A stretch of DNA of 64,000 nt from Rhodamnia argentea. Taxonomy: Eukaryota; Streptophyta; Magnoliopsida; Myrtales; Myrtaceae. The notes beneath the pieces were generated by a model. The model saw only the letters and a program-made list of their open reading frames with translations, did no database searches and had not been told where the DNA came from. Below, in pieces: positions 1 through 15,920 of the stretch. The stretch's first letter is position 1. Each line of letters opens with the position of its first letter. The stretch is taken from contig NC_063155.1 of the NCBI RefSeq assembly GCF_020921035.1, positions 27,769,294-27,833,293 of the forward strand. The letters are read 5' to 3'. Made by a program: the position numbers and the translations under genes.

Positions 1-2775
<2,775 letters not shown>

Positions 2776-5422
2776 TGAAATCACCCTTGTGCCTTCTCTT
2801 TTCTTGTTCTTTACTCTTGATTATTGGGAAAATCAATAATTTTAGGTGGTGCTGGTGAGTCCAGCAACAGGAGTTCTTTTTCACCATGACTAGATCTATC
2901 AGGCATCCCTGTTACTGTTTCAGACATATTTTTGAGTGTGAAGAGGGAATGGAGTTGAGATGAGACGCCTGCCTGCTGGAACCTTTTTCTCAACGTCACT
3001 TAATAAGTGAAAAAAAGAAGGCGGACATGTATATTTTGAATTTTTCTTTTCAAGAAATTGGATGCTTTAATTGCAAGAATCCCTACTTCATGAGTCTATC
3101 GCTTAACGATGTGCCTGACGGTTTTTGTCTTGTTGGTCTGGTACCATACAGGTGTTTGAAACATTGGTCGAAGCAGTGTTGAGTTGTGAGTTAAGTTTCT
3201 TTGGGTGGATGGTAGCTGGCCTGTTTGGCATGGCAGTCACGATGTGCTATTTTGTGCAAGTGACAACAGTTGTGGAAGTGGAAATATCTGTTTGCAAAAA
3301 TGTTGCTACAATGCCGCTCGGTATGCCTGGTTTTTTCCTGAACAAACTAATTACTATTGTTCGTCAGTAAGCATAGTTTGGATAGTTCCTCCTTTTTAGT
3401 GAATGCACTGAACATGTGGCTTAGACAACCTCGCGGTCCGTGGTTATCGTATCATAGAGCGTTGTGTATATTCGTGGCAATGGGAAGTGGATGAAAATGT
3501 GAGGGGTAACATGAGATCCTTGGGGCATACTTGCTTATGACCTGGTTGCCTGAGCTTATCATCGACCCTTTGTATGCAATTCTGAGACTTTTAACTTGTG
3601 GATTTTACTTACCTTGTGGATTTTGCTTATGTGGTCATCGCAAATAGCACTAGATTTTGGCGTATGTACACTTCTGTCCTTATATTTGGTCATGTCATGT
3701 ATTTGCATTTCACAACACGTTGAAATGTTGTTTGATCTGGGAAGACTCAAAGATGAAATGAGGTGCTCCGTCAAATTTCAGGCTGACCTATGGTTGATTT
3801 AGGGAGAAATCATATGGAATTCCTTTCTTGGTGAAATCAATTTCTCATCTTTTTGTGCAATGCTCCATGAAAACTAGCTTTAACTTCCGACGAGCAGTGC
3901 CAGAAGAACCAAACAGGTATGTCTAAGGCTTCGTGGCCATCTAAAGAAAACCAACATGTGTTCATAGGCATAAAATCTAATTATGAAATCGGATTGGTTC
4001 GACGTGGATTGTGAAAAAAAAAAAAACTTGAACTAAATCCAAACCAATCAGAACAAAGAGCATGGAAAACTCTGCCCAATATTGCGCTCCAGATTCAAAA
4101 TCAATAAGCAACACATTGATTCTAGCAATAGAGATCACCCAATCAAATTGCCCAAAGAAACCCTAAATTAGGAAAGTGCCGCATGGCTAGCCTAAAGAAG
4201 AAAATGTAATAAGTAGGATTTGATTTACATGTTAAAAAATGGGGATATTGGCAGGATGATATTGTTAGGTACATATTAAACTTAACAAATTCGTCGTTGG
4301 ATGATTGACATACGCGTTTGTCACCATCTAATGTTCATTATGTAAACTATTTTTTACATTTGCAATGAACACAATAAAATTCCTTAAACTTATTTATTTA
4401 GTCTGATTTTTCTTTTTTGAAAGAAAGATTTCATTCATTAATCAGAATAATACTCGAGAGATACATAGAAAACTTTTAAGCTTAGTAAATCCCAACTAAC
4501 TGCATAACAAATCAAATGCTAGAAAGGAATTAACAAAATTATAGTTTGCGGCTATAAGCACACACTCGTCCCTCAAGAATATATATATGCTAGCATAAAC
4601 GATCTTGGCCTGTTCAGTTTTTTGGCTTGTGAATCGATAACTTAAAATTAGACCAACAAATTGATAATTATAAAACAATCTAACAAATTGGTTTTATTAT
4701 GATTATCGATTTCCAATTTGTTATAAGAATTTGTCGTCATTCCACTCGAAACTTAATAAACTTGATCCACAATATCAAATTTTACGGCAATCACAGCAGG
4801 TGTACACACTTAATAAACTTAATAATTTGGTTGTCCTTCTCGACATTTTAACTTATTAATAAATTTGGCGATCGATAGCTGAAATTTTATGGTGGCAAAT
4901 TTATTCTTGGAGGATGAAAGTGTTTCTAGTTGTAGAAATATGTTTTGTTATTTGTTTTCTCGTGTTTGTTTTTTCTACAATTATTTGAAAGCTTAAAAGC
5001 ATTTTATGTACCTTTCGAATATTATTCTTTCGACAAAAAGAAAAAAAAAATTATCAACGAAGCTTAAGTATATATTTCCTAAAATACTTCTGCTCCTTAT
5101 TGAGCTGAAGAAAAATGAATCGTTGTATTATCATTTGCCACTCGGGCAATCTTGGAAGAAGGCAGCCTTAATCGATCACTCTTCAGTCGGGCGGCCCTTC
5201 GCCATTCTCCGACAAGCGACGACATCTTCTTATCCATCCCTCCTCCCAATTACCAGGCGACCCCCGATAAGCTGCCACGTGGACACTCTCCCTCGAGCCC
5301 TGCCGTACACCACCGCGCACGTTAACCCTCGCCACCTCATCGCCCCCTTCGCCCCAAGTTCTGCGGCGGCTCTCTCGAAGCCCCGACCGACCACCATCTT
5401 ATTCAACAATACACTCCCCAAC
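2776..5422. other. ATP synthase beta 3'UTR and AT-rich intergenic spacer
   Basis: The first few hundred bases after the stop are probably 3'UTR. The remainder is AT-rich with an A tract near 4015-4026. Short ORFs at 3125-3370 and 4496-4678 have no family resemblance or coding bias. From about 5170 the composition turns C-rich, which looks like the 5'UTR or promoter of the next gene. No other gene is seen. Confidence 0.6.
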
Positions 5423-8400
5423 ATGTCCTTAGCTCTTTCTCCTCCAGCACCTTCTCCCTCCATCACGCCCCATGCGCACCTTAGCGCCACCCTCCCTCCC
5501 ATGTCTATCCTGCGCCGCGTAGCCCCCCTCCACCTCCGCCACCACCGCCGACGCCTCGCCTCCGTCGCCGCCGCGGCCATCCGCCAGGACACTACCGTCT
5601 GGACCCCCGCCCCCCTGTCCCTCGTCGAGTCCGCCGCCGAGTCCCTCTTCCACGTCAGCATCGACGTCTCCGACGCGCCCGAACTCGTCGGCTCCCACAC
5701 ACGACCCGGGCAGTACCTGCAGCTTCGCGTCCCCGACGCCGCCAAGCCGGCGTTCCTGGCCATAGCTTCGCCGCCCCCGCTCGCGGCGGCGCGCGGAGAG
5801 TTCGAGTTCCTGGTGAAGAGCGTGGCCGGCAGCACGGCGGAGTTCCTGTGCGGGTTGAAGAGGGGCGATGTGGTGGAGCTGAGCCAGGTCATGGGGAAGG
5901 GTTTCGATATCGACCGGATCGAGCCTCCCGAGGATTACCCTTCGGTTTTCATTTTCGCTACTGGATCTGGAATCAGGTAAGAAGAACTCCTTTCCTCGTT
6001 CGTTCATAGAAATTTGAAAATGAAATCGGTTGTCACAGTGATTTGGTAGTGCCAGAACATGCAAGATGGTTTGCTGTTCGTGACCTAACAGGAAAGCTAG
6101 GAGTTGTGGTGTAGCTCTGTTTACTTTGGAAAAAGTATGTTAGTTATGTGGTGTTAACTGATTTAAGCTGAATGCCATTCTGTTTTGGTCGTAACATGGA
6201 TCAGATGTATTTCGGCTTAAGGTTGTTTGGGAGAATATCCTACTATAATCTAGGTTTCCTCTTGGGAAATACAGGGTGTGATGTGCATGTATTCCTTGTA
6301 CGTAGTTTATACTTCTGATGCATTGTTTGACAGCTACTCCTTTTTGTGCTTGAGTATATCAGCTGTAAATAATTGCTGCAACATCGAGAATTTGATCATA
6401 ACCATCACCTCAGCGGTCTTGGCATGGAAGCCTCTGTATCTTAAAGCTATATAAGGATATACTCGAAGGGTTTGCTAGATCAGTTTTGGTTAGTAATTGA
6501 TGCATTGTGAATGATTGATTGACATGTCAACAACTAGGGAAAGAAGTAAGGTCTACCTTCTATTTAACCAGATGGCCCTCTAGTAAAATCTTCTGGAAGT
6601 GGGTGATCAAAGTTTGAGCAATTTTTATTTGAGTGACAGCAAAATGTTGCGTCCTTCACGATTGAACTGTTTTTCCATGATTAACAATCTCAATCTCCGT
6701 GTCTGGTCTTATGACGTCAGTCTCTTTTATTTCGGCATGAGACCGCCTTAACATTTTGGACTTTTCATGTTTTGATAGTTATTAACCTCTTCTATCGCAT
6801 GCTTCTTATGGAAGTTCTGATCTTCCTTCACTTTTGGTTCTTGTATTCTGCCATTTATTGTGCCTCTAAATAAGTTTTGATTATGAATGAATAACCTAGT
6901 TGGTTACTATTATCTTTTTCCCGATGCAGTCCTATCCGATGTCTAATTGAATCAGGATTTGATGCTGACAAGAGAACCGATGTTAGGCTCTACTATGGTG
7001 CTAGAAACCTTCAGAGAATGGCTTACCAGGTTTGAATAATACGGCACTTTGTTATCCTTATACAGCTGCCTTTTGTGCTCAAATAGAAATAATAAGACGA
7101 GTTAATTCTTCATTTCCCACAGCATATGTTTAAGGACTGGGAATTGTCAGGTGTTACGATTGTGCCAGTATTATCCCAACCTGATGATAGTTGGACTGGG
7201 GAAACTGGCTATGTACAGGTACTATTATTTGGGAGTTAGGCGTTCATTCAGTGCGTCATACTCGACTGAGTTTATGAATCTTCCTTTCCCGCCACAGGCT
7301 GCATTCAATAGAGCCAAAAGGAATTTTAGCCCTCAGTCAACAGGTGCTGTGCTATGCGGTCAGAAGCAGATGACAGAGGTTAGATGCTATTTCATTTCTT
7401 TCCAATTTGTTCCTTTGTGAGTTGTTCGGGAATCTTGGTGAGCATGACAATGTAGCTTTCTTTTGGCAAATTTTACTTTTACTTTTTTCTATTTATCTGT
7501 TTGCCTTTTTCTTTCTTGTGCTTCAGTTTATGCTGATGCCACGTTTTTCTGTTTGGCAACTGAACTATTAGTGAAATATTTAGCTCAATCTGTCGATGAC
7601 AATTTCTCATACAATGGCGATGTACCATGTTCAAACAATCATGCTTGGCGGTAGCATGAGGTTGGTGCATGAGTGAAGTTTCTCCTTATAAGTTAAGCAT
7701 TCGAGGTTGATGTCTGAGGGTTCTGGAAGATGCATGAAGGAGTTGAAGGGGGGATTAGGTTGCATTTTAGTATGGTGTCAATGGGGTCTTGGGCATACAA
7801 ATTGGACGACTGCCATAGGACAAGTTCTTTGTGGTAGAATCATGAAGGATGGACTATTTTTATTTGTTGGCCAGTTGAAGGATGGGCTATTTAATTTAGA
7901 ATCTTTGAAAGAAAATAGCTGTGAGGGTCTAAATACAATGTTTGGAAATGGTCAACAAATTTCATCTGGGTATTTTCTCTGTTAACTCATTAGAGATGAC
8001 CATTGCGGTTGTGCATGGTACTTGTCAAAAAGAAAGGTATCTGTGAGGTAAGATCCCTCTTGCAGTTTTGGCTGGTATGGTAATAGAGACAGATTGAAGA
8101 TTCTTTTGTTGGAGATGAGACTTCAGCTGTTTAAATTCATAGTCACTCTACTCTCTTATTTAGTTTTTAGCATAGACATCATTGTTTTTCAGTGAAGGTT
8201 TAGTTAACTCAAATAAAGTCCCCATCTTTCGAGTAACTTGGAGTAAACAGGCAAGCATTCACATTGTGCCAAATTAAGTAGGGATTTTCTTCCATGTTGT
8301 GAAGATGAGATTCTCTTTTAGACTCCATTTGTTTATAATGATCGGCTCCTAATTTGGATTATTTACATCTACTAGGAAAACGAGTCAATGGACAATATTT

Positions 8401-10161
8401 TCATTATTAACAAAAGTATTTGATCCGATTTGTACAATTATTAAAGAGGAACCTTTGTTGAAACTGCAGATGTTTTTAAATTTCACAGTAGTATGTCGAA
8501 CTACTTAGAGAAAGTGAGCCGCCGGTTCAAGAAAGGTGGGACACTTCAATGTAAATAGTTGATTTTGATTAGTAATATATTACGTGACCAATTAATTGAG
8601 TATAAGTCAGCAAAGCCTCCCTAGAGGTGGCCACGATTAGATTTCCATTCCCGATAGTAGGAAAAATGAGATATTTTTCAATTGTTGTCTGCATTGTTTT
8701 AGTCTGTAACTTTTTGGTATCAGTCAAAGTTCTATATGTAAAGGGAACATACTACCCTGGTTCAATGAATGAAAACAAAGCCCCCAGCCAAGATACTTTA
8801 GCTTTGCTTTTTTCGAATAAATTTTATTGCCTGGTTATGCTTTTCCCCAGGTGAAAAATGATTCTGCACTGAAAAAGTTGGTCCCTAGAAAACTTACTAA
8901 TTTCTCACCGGTGCAATCGTAGCCTGTTATTGTGATGTTCTGTACCTATGTCATCTGGCACTGCTGGCAATTGGAGTCGTTTTACCATTTTGATCATTTT
9001 AAATGGTTTCGCACTTCAATTAAGGATACCATTTCCATCTTCATCTAGGATCAGTGAGGTTCCCATAAATTGGATTGGAAGATTGAATCTTAAGATCTTA
9101 TGATTTTCTAATCACAAATATAATTTCTAAAACATTTATGAGCCTCAGACAAGATGATTGTAAAAGTATACATGATTAGACCAAAGAATTAAACCAAATA
9201 CGTGGTGATGTCTCATAGCATCAACACCAACATTGACGGCATATAATTGGATGAGTCAAAAAATTACACAAGTAAATCTATTTATAGCTGCTGAAATTGA
9301 CTTTTCAGAAGAAGTAAAATTAAAAGATAGTACCTAAAAGTTTAAAATTGTTCACAAGTAATTGTAAATTTTAGTCTTAAATTGACAGTATGAACCTATG
9401 AAGAGAATATAATATCCTAATAGCAACACTACTCCAAAAGATTCAAATTCCTCCGGAAGAAAACTTATATTAGCTTTTCTGACAATTTTCTCTGATTAAG
9501 AAAGTTAAGCGCACACAGATATATCAAAAAGTTCCTTCATGCAGTTCTAAATAGTCAGAGTTGCTTCACTTTCTGGTGCTACTGTTGTTCTAAACTTATA
9601 TTAGCCTTTGCATCTAGTGTATTTTGAGGAGTCTAGAGTGTGGCTGCTATCTGCTGCTTTTGGCTAATGCTCCAGTCCTGTGGCTGTTTTTGGAGAGCAA
9701 CAGCTTCAAGGGTAGATCGAATGGAACAGTTTGTCTCGTTACATCTCATATAAAAACCTTTACCGAAAGTTCGATCTAGTGGTGGGGCAATCCAGCCGTT
9801 TGTGTGGCTCTATATCCTGGGCAAATACCTACTTGCCCCAATTCCCATGGCCTGTTCCAGTTTACATAGTATAGGCAGAAAATTGAAGTCGGCAGGTGAT
9901 ACTTCAAGAGATATATAATGAAAAAGCACCTTATTAAAATTGCTTAGTTATGACATTTTGCACCATTTCTTAATGAGCAAAGTCACTACATTTTGTTAGA
10001 CCAAAGAAAAAAAGTCACTACATTTTTCTCATTCAATGCTATTCCCAACGCTAGGATGAGACTCCTCGATTGAGAGTTCTCTTTCTGACCATTTGCAGGA
10101 AATCACTTCTATTCTGTTAGCTGATGGTGTTTCGAGGGAGAAGATTTTGAAGAACTTCTAA
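5423..10161 (+). CDS. pKIWI502-like FAD/NAD(P)-binding oxidoreductase, likely plastidial
   Basis: Ferredoxin-NADP reductase-like flavin oxidoreductase of the plant 'fruit protein pKIWI502' family; Arabidopsis At1g15140 is the likely counterpart. Five exons at 5423-5976, 6930-7029, 7123-7218, 7298-7378 and 10099-10161 join in phase to a 297-residue protein, the usual family length. The N-terminus (about residues 1-55) is rich in Ser, Pro, Arg and Ala, like a chloroplast transit peptide. Next come the FAD-binding segment RPGQYLQLRV and then FATGSGISPIRSLIESG-like nucleotide-binding sequence. The C-terminus has LCGQKQM and the helix ITSILLADGVSREKILKNF. I chose the ATG at 5423; the frame stays open upstream to 5006, but that stretch lacks coding character. 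The last intron is unusually long, 2720 bases (7379-10098). The physiological substrate is unknown to me. Confidence 0.92.
7379..10098 (+). other. Long fourth intron of the pKIWI502-like gene
   Basis: This 2.7-kb AT-rich intron has a GT donor at 7379 and an AG acceptor ending at 10098. The ORFs inside it (for example 7707-7985 and 8627-8854) show no coding bias or family signature. I saw no clear transposon ends. The neighbouring introns of this gene are 953, 93 and 79 bases. Confidence 0.6.
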
Positions 10162-11462
10162 TTGGATGAGGTCAACGTGTTGTACCTATTATTTATTTTA
10201 TTCATTCCAGCTGCTGAAGATCAATAACGTTTCAGCTCGGAATAGAATAATAAAACCGATTTTGGACATTTTTGCTACGTTTCAGCTCGGAATAGAATAA
10301 TAAAACTGATTTTGGGCATTTTTGCTCTGTACTCTGTGTGTTAGAATTCCATGGAAAACAGTCTTCCAGCAGATTATGACAAGTAACAAAATATCATTTT
10401 TTGACTCTGTATCTGCATCCTATGGTGAATCGGTGATTGCCGGCGAGTTCGAATGGCGAGTGAAATCCCCTGCTGGACTCGCTCATTTTTCGTTAAATAA
10501 TGCAAGGTCAGCATTCCACCACTGGAAGTGCAAGAAGAAATCTGAGGGAATTTTTTCATGGAGTCTAGTCTTTAACACGGGAGCAACGTCAATCAATAGC
10601 TCTAATGGTTGCTAGTCCGTCCTAATGAGGCTCGCACTCTAGGTACTGGCAAGTTGTCAGCTGATATTATGCTTGCAAAGCTTTCGAAACAAATGCCTTC
10701 CTTCAGTGGAAGCGCAGAACGACGTCACTTGTTTTTTTTTACGGCCATCTATATCAAGAGTTCCACGGTTTTCCTTGTCCGTGTGTACAGTTACAGTTTC
10801 AGACATCAAAACATGAGTCACCTTCCCCGTCCGTAAGCTATTGGTCTCTTACATTGGTTGGAAAGCGGCAGCTCAACCAAAAGCGCCAATCGGTTTTGTC
10901 CATGATGTCGACAGTTTGACGAATTTGAGTTCTAGGATAACAATTGGCATAACAGTTGAACCCTATGCCTTGTTTTGGACTGGTTCCACTTGATAAAAAG
11001 ACTCGGTCGGGAATACGTTAGCACATCCAGTCAATGTTGATATCTCAGGACATTATACAGGAGCTCATAATCACCTTCTACGTTGGGCCCTTGAGAACAT
11101 ATACTAATTAAGACAGTTTTTGTAGTGTGTATTTATTACAGATGTAGCTGCACCACACTGTGATGAAGCTGCGGTTTGGAGTCACTCTTGAATGAGGGAA
11201 TTTTTTAAAGTGGTTGTAAATTGCTATGCTGTGGCTACGAGAACGCTGAACTTGCAAACTTGGATTCTGTAGGGTCCTTTCAACAGTTAAAAATCGCAGG
11301 TGGCACGGGAAATTTAAACTGCAGAACAGAATAAATAGTAAAGCTGAACCTGGAACGTTTCATAAAATCACAGAATCTGAGCACATTGATTAAACCAATG
11401 AGTTTTGAGTTATAGCGTGCACCAGCACTCATAAAATGAAGCAACTAAGGAGCCTAGAGTTT
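10162..11462. other. Convergent intergenic spacer with both 3'UTRs
   Basis: This lies between two genes that end towards each other. It begins with the 3'UTR of the oxidoreductase, which contains a 50-base tandem duplication. Its right part probably carries the 3'UTR of the minus-strand Ser/Arg-rich gene. ORFs at 10322-10615 and 10609-10836 resemble nothing I know. Confidence 0.5.
10227..10326. repeat. 50-base tandem duplication
   Basis: Two adjacent copies, 10227-10276 and 10277-10326, differ at about two or three positions. Both begin ACGTTTCAGCTCGG and end near TTTTTGCT. They sit just downstream of the oxidoreductase stop codon, probably in its 3'UTR. Confidence 0.9.
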
Positions 11463-12455
11463 TCATTCTCGGGCATCATGACAAACATCTTTTGCAGTCG
11501 GTTTGTCCATCAATTCCGCAGTAGCTTCTGCAGGAGCCTCAGACTCGAGAGTAATGCCATTGCAGTGATCAGGCCGCTGTTTGTGATGCTTACCATGCTT
11601 ATGATGCTCACACTTCTTGTGCTTTGAACGATTACTGGCTTCGTCCTGGTTGTCATCCGACGACTTGCCCAAAGATCGACTCCTTCGACCGCGTCCATTG
11701 TCATCAGAATCCAATGGGTCCAAGTCCTGGCTGCGCGACCGTTTGTGATGCTTATGGTGCTTGGAATGCCTCTTCCTTCTTATTTCGCCATCTTCGACAT
11801 CACTTGAAGAACCTGAATCACTGGACTCCGAGTACTGCTGCCTCTTGTGATGCTTTCTATAACTCCTCTTCCTAACGGCGGTATCATCCCCATTGCTTGA
11901 ATCATCTGGACCACTTGATTTCACCTTCCTATTGTTTCTATGATGCCTTGCCTGTCTTCTTCTCCTCCGAATCCTCTCATCATCACTGTCTTCACTTGAA
12001 GAGTCAGCAGTAGAATCTGATCTCGAGTCATGATGCCTGTGCCTCTTATGACTTCGCTTCTTTCTCCTCTCTTCTTCAAACTCACTATCATACTCATCAC
12101 TGCTATCGTCGCTAGTACCCGAAGATCCTCTCCTTTGTTTGCGCCTTGACTTCTTTTCCTTCTTCTTCTCGTCATCACTGGAGACAGAGTAGGCACGCTT
12201 CCCATGTTTCTTGTGAAATCGTCTCCTCTTTTTCTGCTCCTTAGCATTGGAATCACTGTCAGTACCACTGTCAGAGGCTGACACAGATCTCCTTCTGTGT
12301 TTTGCAGCCTTCAACTTCCTCTCTTTAGCTTCAGCATCAGCCTTTGCCTTGGCAGCAGCTTCAAGCTTCTGCTCCCATTTCAAAGGCGCTTCCTTCTTCT
12401 CCAGAGCTCTCTTCTTCTTCTCCTCAACCAACTGAATGAACTTCTTGCAGTCCAT
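11463..12455 (-). CDS. Ser/Arg/Lys/His-rich low-complexity nuclear protein
   Basis: A 330-residue protein in one coding exon. Residues 1-50 form a charged, helix-prone head (starting MDCKKFIQLVEEKKKRALEK) rich in Lys, Glu and Ala. The rest is dominated by blocks of Arg, Lys and His alternating with Ser/Asp clusters such as SSDDSSDEYDSE, SSSEDSDDE and HSKHHKHHKRSRSQ. This composition is typical of nuclear proteins linked to splicing or chromatin and of CK2 or SR-kinase substrates. I recognise a plant family with this head but cannot name a defined function. The acidic-serine and basic blocks imply intrinsic disorder. The start is fixed by the acceptor at 12487-12488, 31 bases upstream of the ATG. 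It converges on the pKIWI502-like gene and is divergent from ALIX. Confidence 0.82.
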   Translation of the reverse strand: MDCKKFIQLVEEKKKRALEKKEAPLKWEQKLEAAAKAKADAEAKERKLKAAKHRRRSVSASDSGTDSDSNAKEQKKRRRFHKKHGKRAYSVSSDDEKKKEKKSRRKQRRGSSGTSDDSSDEYDSEFEEERRKKRSHKRHRHHDSRSDSTADSSSEDSDDERIRRRRRQARHHRNNRKVKSSGPDDSSNGDDTAVRKRSYRKHHKRQQYSESSDSGSSSDVEDGEIRRKRHSKHHKHHKRSRSQDLDPLDSDDNGRGRRSRSLGKSSDDNQDEASNRSKHKKCEHHKHGKHHKQRPDHCNGITLESEAPAEATAELMDKPTAKDVCHDARE

Positions 12456-12486
12456 TTGGATCCACTACTAAAAACAAGCTCAACTC

Positions 12487-14712
12487 CTGCATTTTTGTAT
12501 GATGACCGGAAGTACATCTCAAAAAAGAGAAAGAACAATGTTAGTTCCTCCAATAGAATAGCCTAATTCCAAACTTTCATTATGGAAGAAAAAATAAGTA
12601 AGAAAACACTAAATGCATTCAATATACAATCACAGCATAGCTAGAAAGGAATCAGGACTCTTCCACTACAGATCTCCTTCCCATCTATTTCATTCATGTC
12701 AACGTATGACAGAAAATAAAACATCATACTGGCTCGTAACACACATTTATATGTGGCATATTATTGAATACACGCAGATGACATAAGAGGTTGTCTGCCA
12801 AGCATCCAAGTTTGACACTTGCTCATGATACATCCATTTTTTTTAATGATATGCAGAATCCAGTCTAAGCTTACATCCAGAATCCACCACAATTCCACGG
12901 AACCCAGTATCCGCCATATCCCAATTTCCAATTGTTGTGAAGGAAGACTTTGTAACCTAAATTCTTACATAGAGGACTCACGTCTCATAAGTTTTCAGAG
13001 ATTGCACATCTATAACTGAAAAATCCTGTATATAACACTACAGAATTAGGTTCCATAATCAAATTAGGTCCATTTTTTCTAATTATTAATGAAATAATGA
13101 AAGGCTGTTCAAGAAAAAGGAAAAGAGGGGGGGGGTGTTATTTCAAACGCAAGCAACCGAAGGATACATGTCACTCCTACCATTACTAAGATAAAGTCCC
13201 ACCGACCAAATAATAAGTAGACTTACAAAAGAAAATTAACTAACAAATAATGAGATCATAAAAGATGCATTTAGTACAATGCAATTTTTACAAAAAGAAA
13301 GTCATACATCTGTAGAATCAAATTTATTTAATTATTAAACAAAAGAAGTATAGGTCCTGCACATAGCAGGGGCCATTACTTCTAGATGCATATAAAGTTG
13401 GCATATTTTGAAGCCAACGTGACTAAATCACCAATGACACAATTGCCAATCGATACTGAATGTAGCACTAACATATCAAGACAAGCAGCTGTTGCTCTAC
13501 AGGTCAACCAGGTGAGTGACTATTGGGATCAGACTGATCAAGGAAAGCGAATGGAAGTAGAAATCACTTGGACAGAGACTTAAAAGCTACAAGCAGGCGT
13601 TATCGAGGAGTGCAAGACATTGTCATTCTAAAATATTAGAAGTTACTGACGGGAAACATTCTACTTTACGAAGTCCGCACAAATTAGGAATTGGCATGCT
13701 TTCGGGAAGAACATAGAATAGCAGAGGATCCAGCATGTGGAACACGGTGCTCATTAGAAATTCATGAATTAGAGATGCTGTAATATACTCTTTCCCATAG
13801 CTTCTCATGCTAGACCAACACACTAAATGCAAATAGGGATAAGAAATGTGGTCAATATCATGAAGAATAAAGAGATACTGTCTATACCGAAAAAAAAAAA
13901 TTGATGTTTTCACGAGGAAGCCGTCGAAGGATTTCCACAAATTGAGACCTGGCCGTAGAAGGATCGAATTGTATCCAAAGAACAGGGGAATACAAAAAAG
14001 ACACAGACCTATCAAACTTGCCAATCTATCTTCAGACCATCTTGGTATAATCACTGTCGCGACCTTGCCTTTGGCATCAACAATCACAAGTAGACGTTCA
14101 AGCTCAAAAAACAGGTCACATCCTCAACTTTTTGCAGTTGGAACTTTAATGGTTACATCTGAGCCCAAAGGCAGCAAAAACCTACTCTTACTCGCTAAAC
14201 GAGCACAATTCATCACCTTCATTACACACAAGAAAGACTCGGAAGTTTCCGAGCCATGAATTCTATGAATAAATCTGAGTCAACTGGAGCAATTAGATTA
14301 GGCTTCCTTACCTTGTGTGTGCCGAGAAGCGCTTCAAAAATCAGTGAGGACTACGATGGAGTAACAGATCTGCGAATTCCAGAAAAACGAGGAAAACGTC
14401 AGGTCACAAGAGCTCCATCAACATCACAAACCTAATCTACCATCGGGAAATGAATCACAAGGCCCGAACTTGCCCTCTTTGCTCGGCACTGTCACCTCAA
14501 AGCCAAAGCAGAAACTCTTCGCCTCTCAACTAAGCCAAAATTCTCACTCTTCTCATCTCAAGTTCTTCCACAAATAATAGTAAACCCCTCCCGGATACGG
14601 AGAGAAGGTCCCAGAGTAAGGAAAAACGAATGCAACGACCCGAAACAGCAGAAACCCTAGCTCAGAAAGCACGCAAGAGAGATCAACGAATCGAAGAGAT
14701 GGGAAAGAGTAC
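12487..14712 (-). other. Proposed 5'UTR intron of the Ser/Arg-rich gene
   Basis: On the minus strand a donor (CCAG then GTACTC) lies at 14713/14712 and an acceptor (AAATGCAG then GAGTTG) at 12487/12486. The sequence between is AT-rich. The longest ORF inside (13623-14087, minus, 154 residues, hydrophobic) matches no family I recognise. Long 5'UTR introns are common in plant genes for nuclear proteins. The placement is inference from splice signals. Confidence 0.6.
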
Positions 14713-14845
14713 CTGGATCGGCAGCGACCAGAGGAGAAGCGGCGCAGGCGGAGGCGATCGGAGAATGCGGTGGTCACGGGCTTCTCCGACGCTAGGGCTT
14801 GCCTTCAACTTTTATCTTGGCTGTTGTGAGAGAGAGAGAGAGAGA
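14713..14845 (-). promoter_or_regulatory. Non-coding first exon of the Ser/Arg-rich gene, with GA repeat near its start
   Basis: The sequence upstream of the donor is GC-richer than the intron and contains CT-rich minus-strand sequence. A (GA) run at about 14828-14846 reads as CT on the transcribed strand, as is common near plant transcription starts. The exact start cannot be set from sequence. Confidence 0.45.
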
Positions 14846-14849
14846 GGGG

Positions 14850-15920
14850 TTCTGTTCCAGAAGCGTCTAAATATATAGCTTAGAGACAGACTAGCGTTTG
14901 GGAATCGGGACAAATGCGTCATCGGTCTCTACCGGTCCGGTTCGATCGAACCGGGGGACGGCTTGGCCCGGTGACCCCAAAGACCCATAAAAAATAAAGG
15001 AAACTGGTTCGGTTTTTGTGAAAAGACTTTCTAAAAATTTATTATTTACCCAGGCCATGCTTCGATTTTCTCTTTCCAAGTCTACTATTGTGGACTTTCA
15101 AAGCTTCCATTGGACCACTAAAAAGATGTACTTCAACTTCACGTAAACTTACCTGTCAATTTAATTGTAACCCTAATGCCCAATCAATTCAAAAACCGCG
15201 AGCCTTGATGCATTCAATCCGGTGGTTTTATGTCATAAACATGGCTTGAACTTAAATTCTGACCATATTAACAATAAAGGATATATAACTTTACCTAGAA
15301 ATGAAGGATGAAAAAGAAGAAGGGAAGGTCGTGGCCTCGCCAGGTGATACTGTTGCTAATTATTCGAATTCATCTAGATTTATTGATCACACACAATTAT
15401 CTGTACTAATGAAAATCGTTCCATTCGGCTAGAAACATTTGTATCTATACTGCACTTATATTTATGAGTCGTATTATGGGGATAACTTTCATATTTAGAC
15501 TAACAAGCTAGGCCGATGTAGTTTCGTATCTTTATTTCAAAGGATGCGATCCAAAAGCACAAGAACTTTGTCATGGAAAGCACAAATCATTTCCGGAACG
15601 ATTATCACTGATTCTAAAATTTTAAGAACAGTTAGAAATTTTTTAATGTTAGGATGAAGTTTGAAAAACTTAAACCCCCAATGTTAAGGTTGCAATGAGA
15701 AATTGAAGCCGAGCAACGAGGCTTCGACTCCCGAGGTTGCTGTTTGCTCAAAGAAGTCCGACGGTGTCGTGTTTCCTTTGCCAATAAGTAAACTTCGACG
15801 CGGTCGATCAAATCCCAAACCCTCCCCTCTCTTTCTCTCTCTCCTCTAACCAACACTGTGATCGATCGTCTCCTACACTCGTTCCTCCCCGAAATTTACC
15901 TCCACAATCGAACAGAAGCA
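14850..15920. promoter_or_regulatory. Divergent intergenic region between the Ser/Arg-rich gene and ALIX
   Basis: About 1.1 kb separates the two divergent starts. Bases 14890-14990 are GC-richer with repeated CCGGT/GGTTCGAT-like words. The middle is AT-rich. The last 100 bases before the ALIX ATG are C/T-rich, consistent with a plant 5'UTR. No other gene is seen. Confidence 0.45.

Noticed and set aside
5230-5892. Long minus-strand ORF of 220 codons opposite pKIWI502 exon 1
   Set aside because: It is a shadow of a GC-rich coding exon on the other strand; the plus strand has conserved motifs and splice sites.
13623-14087. Minus-strand ORF of 154 codons
   Set aside because: It lies inside the proposed 5'UTR intron, has AT-rich random codon use and no family resemblance.
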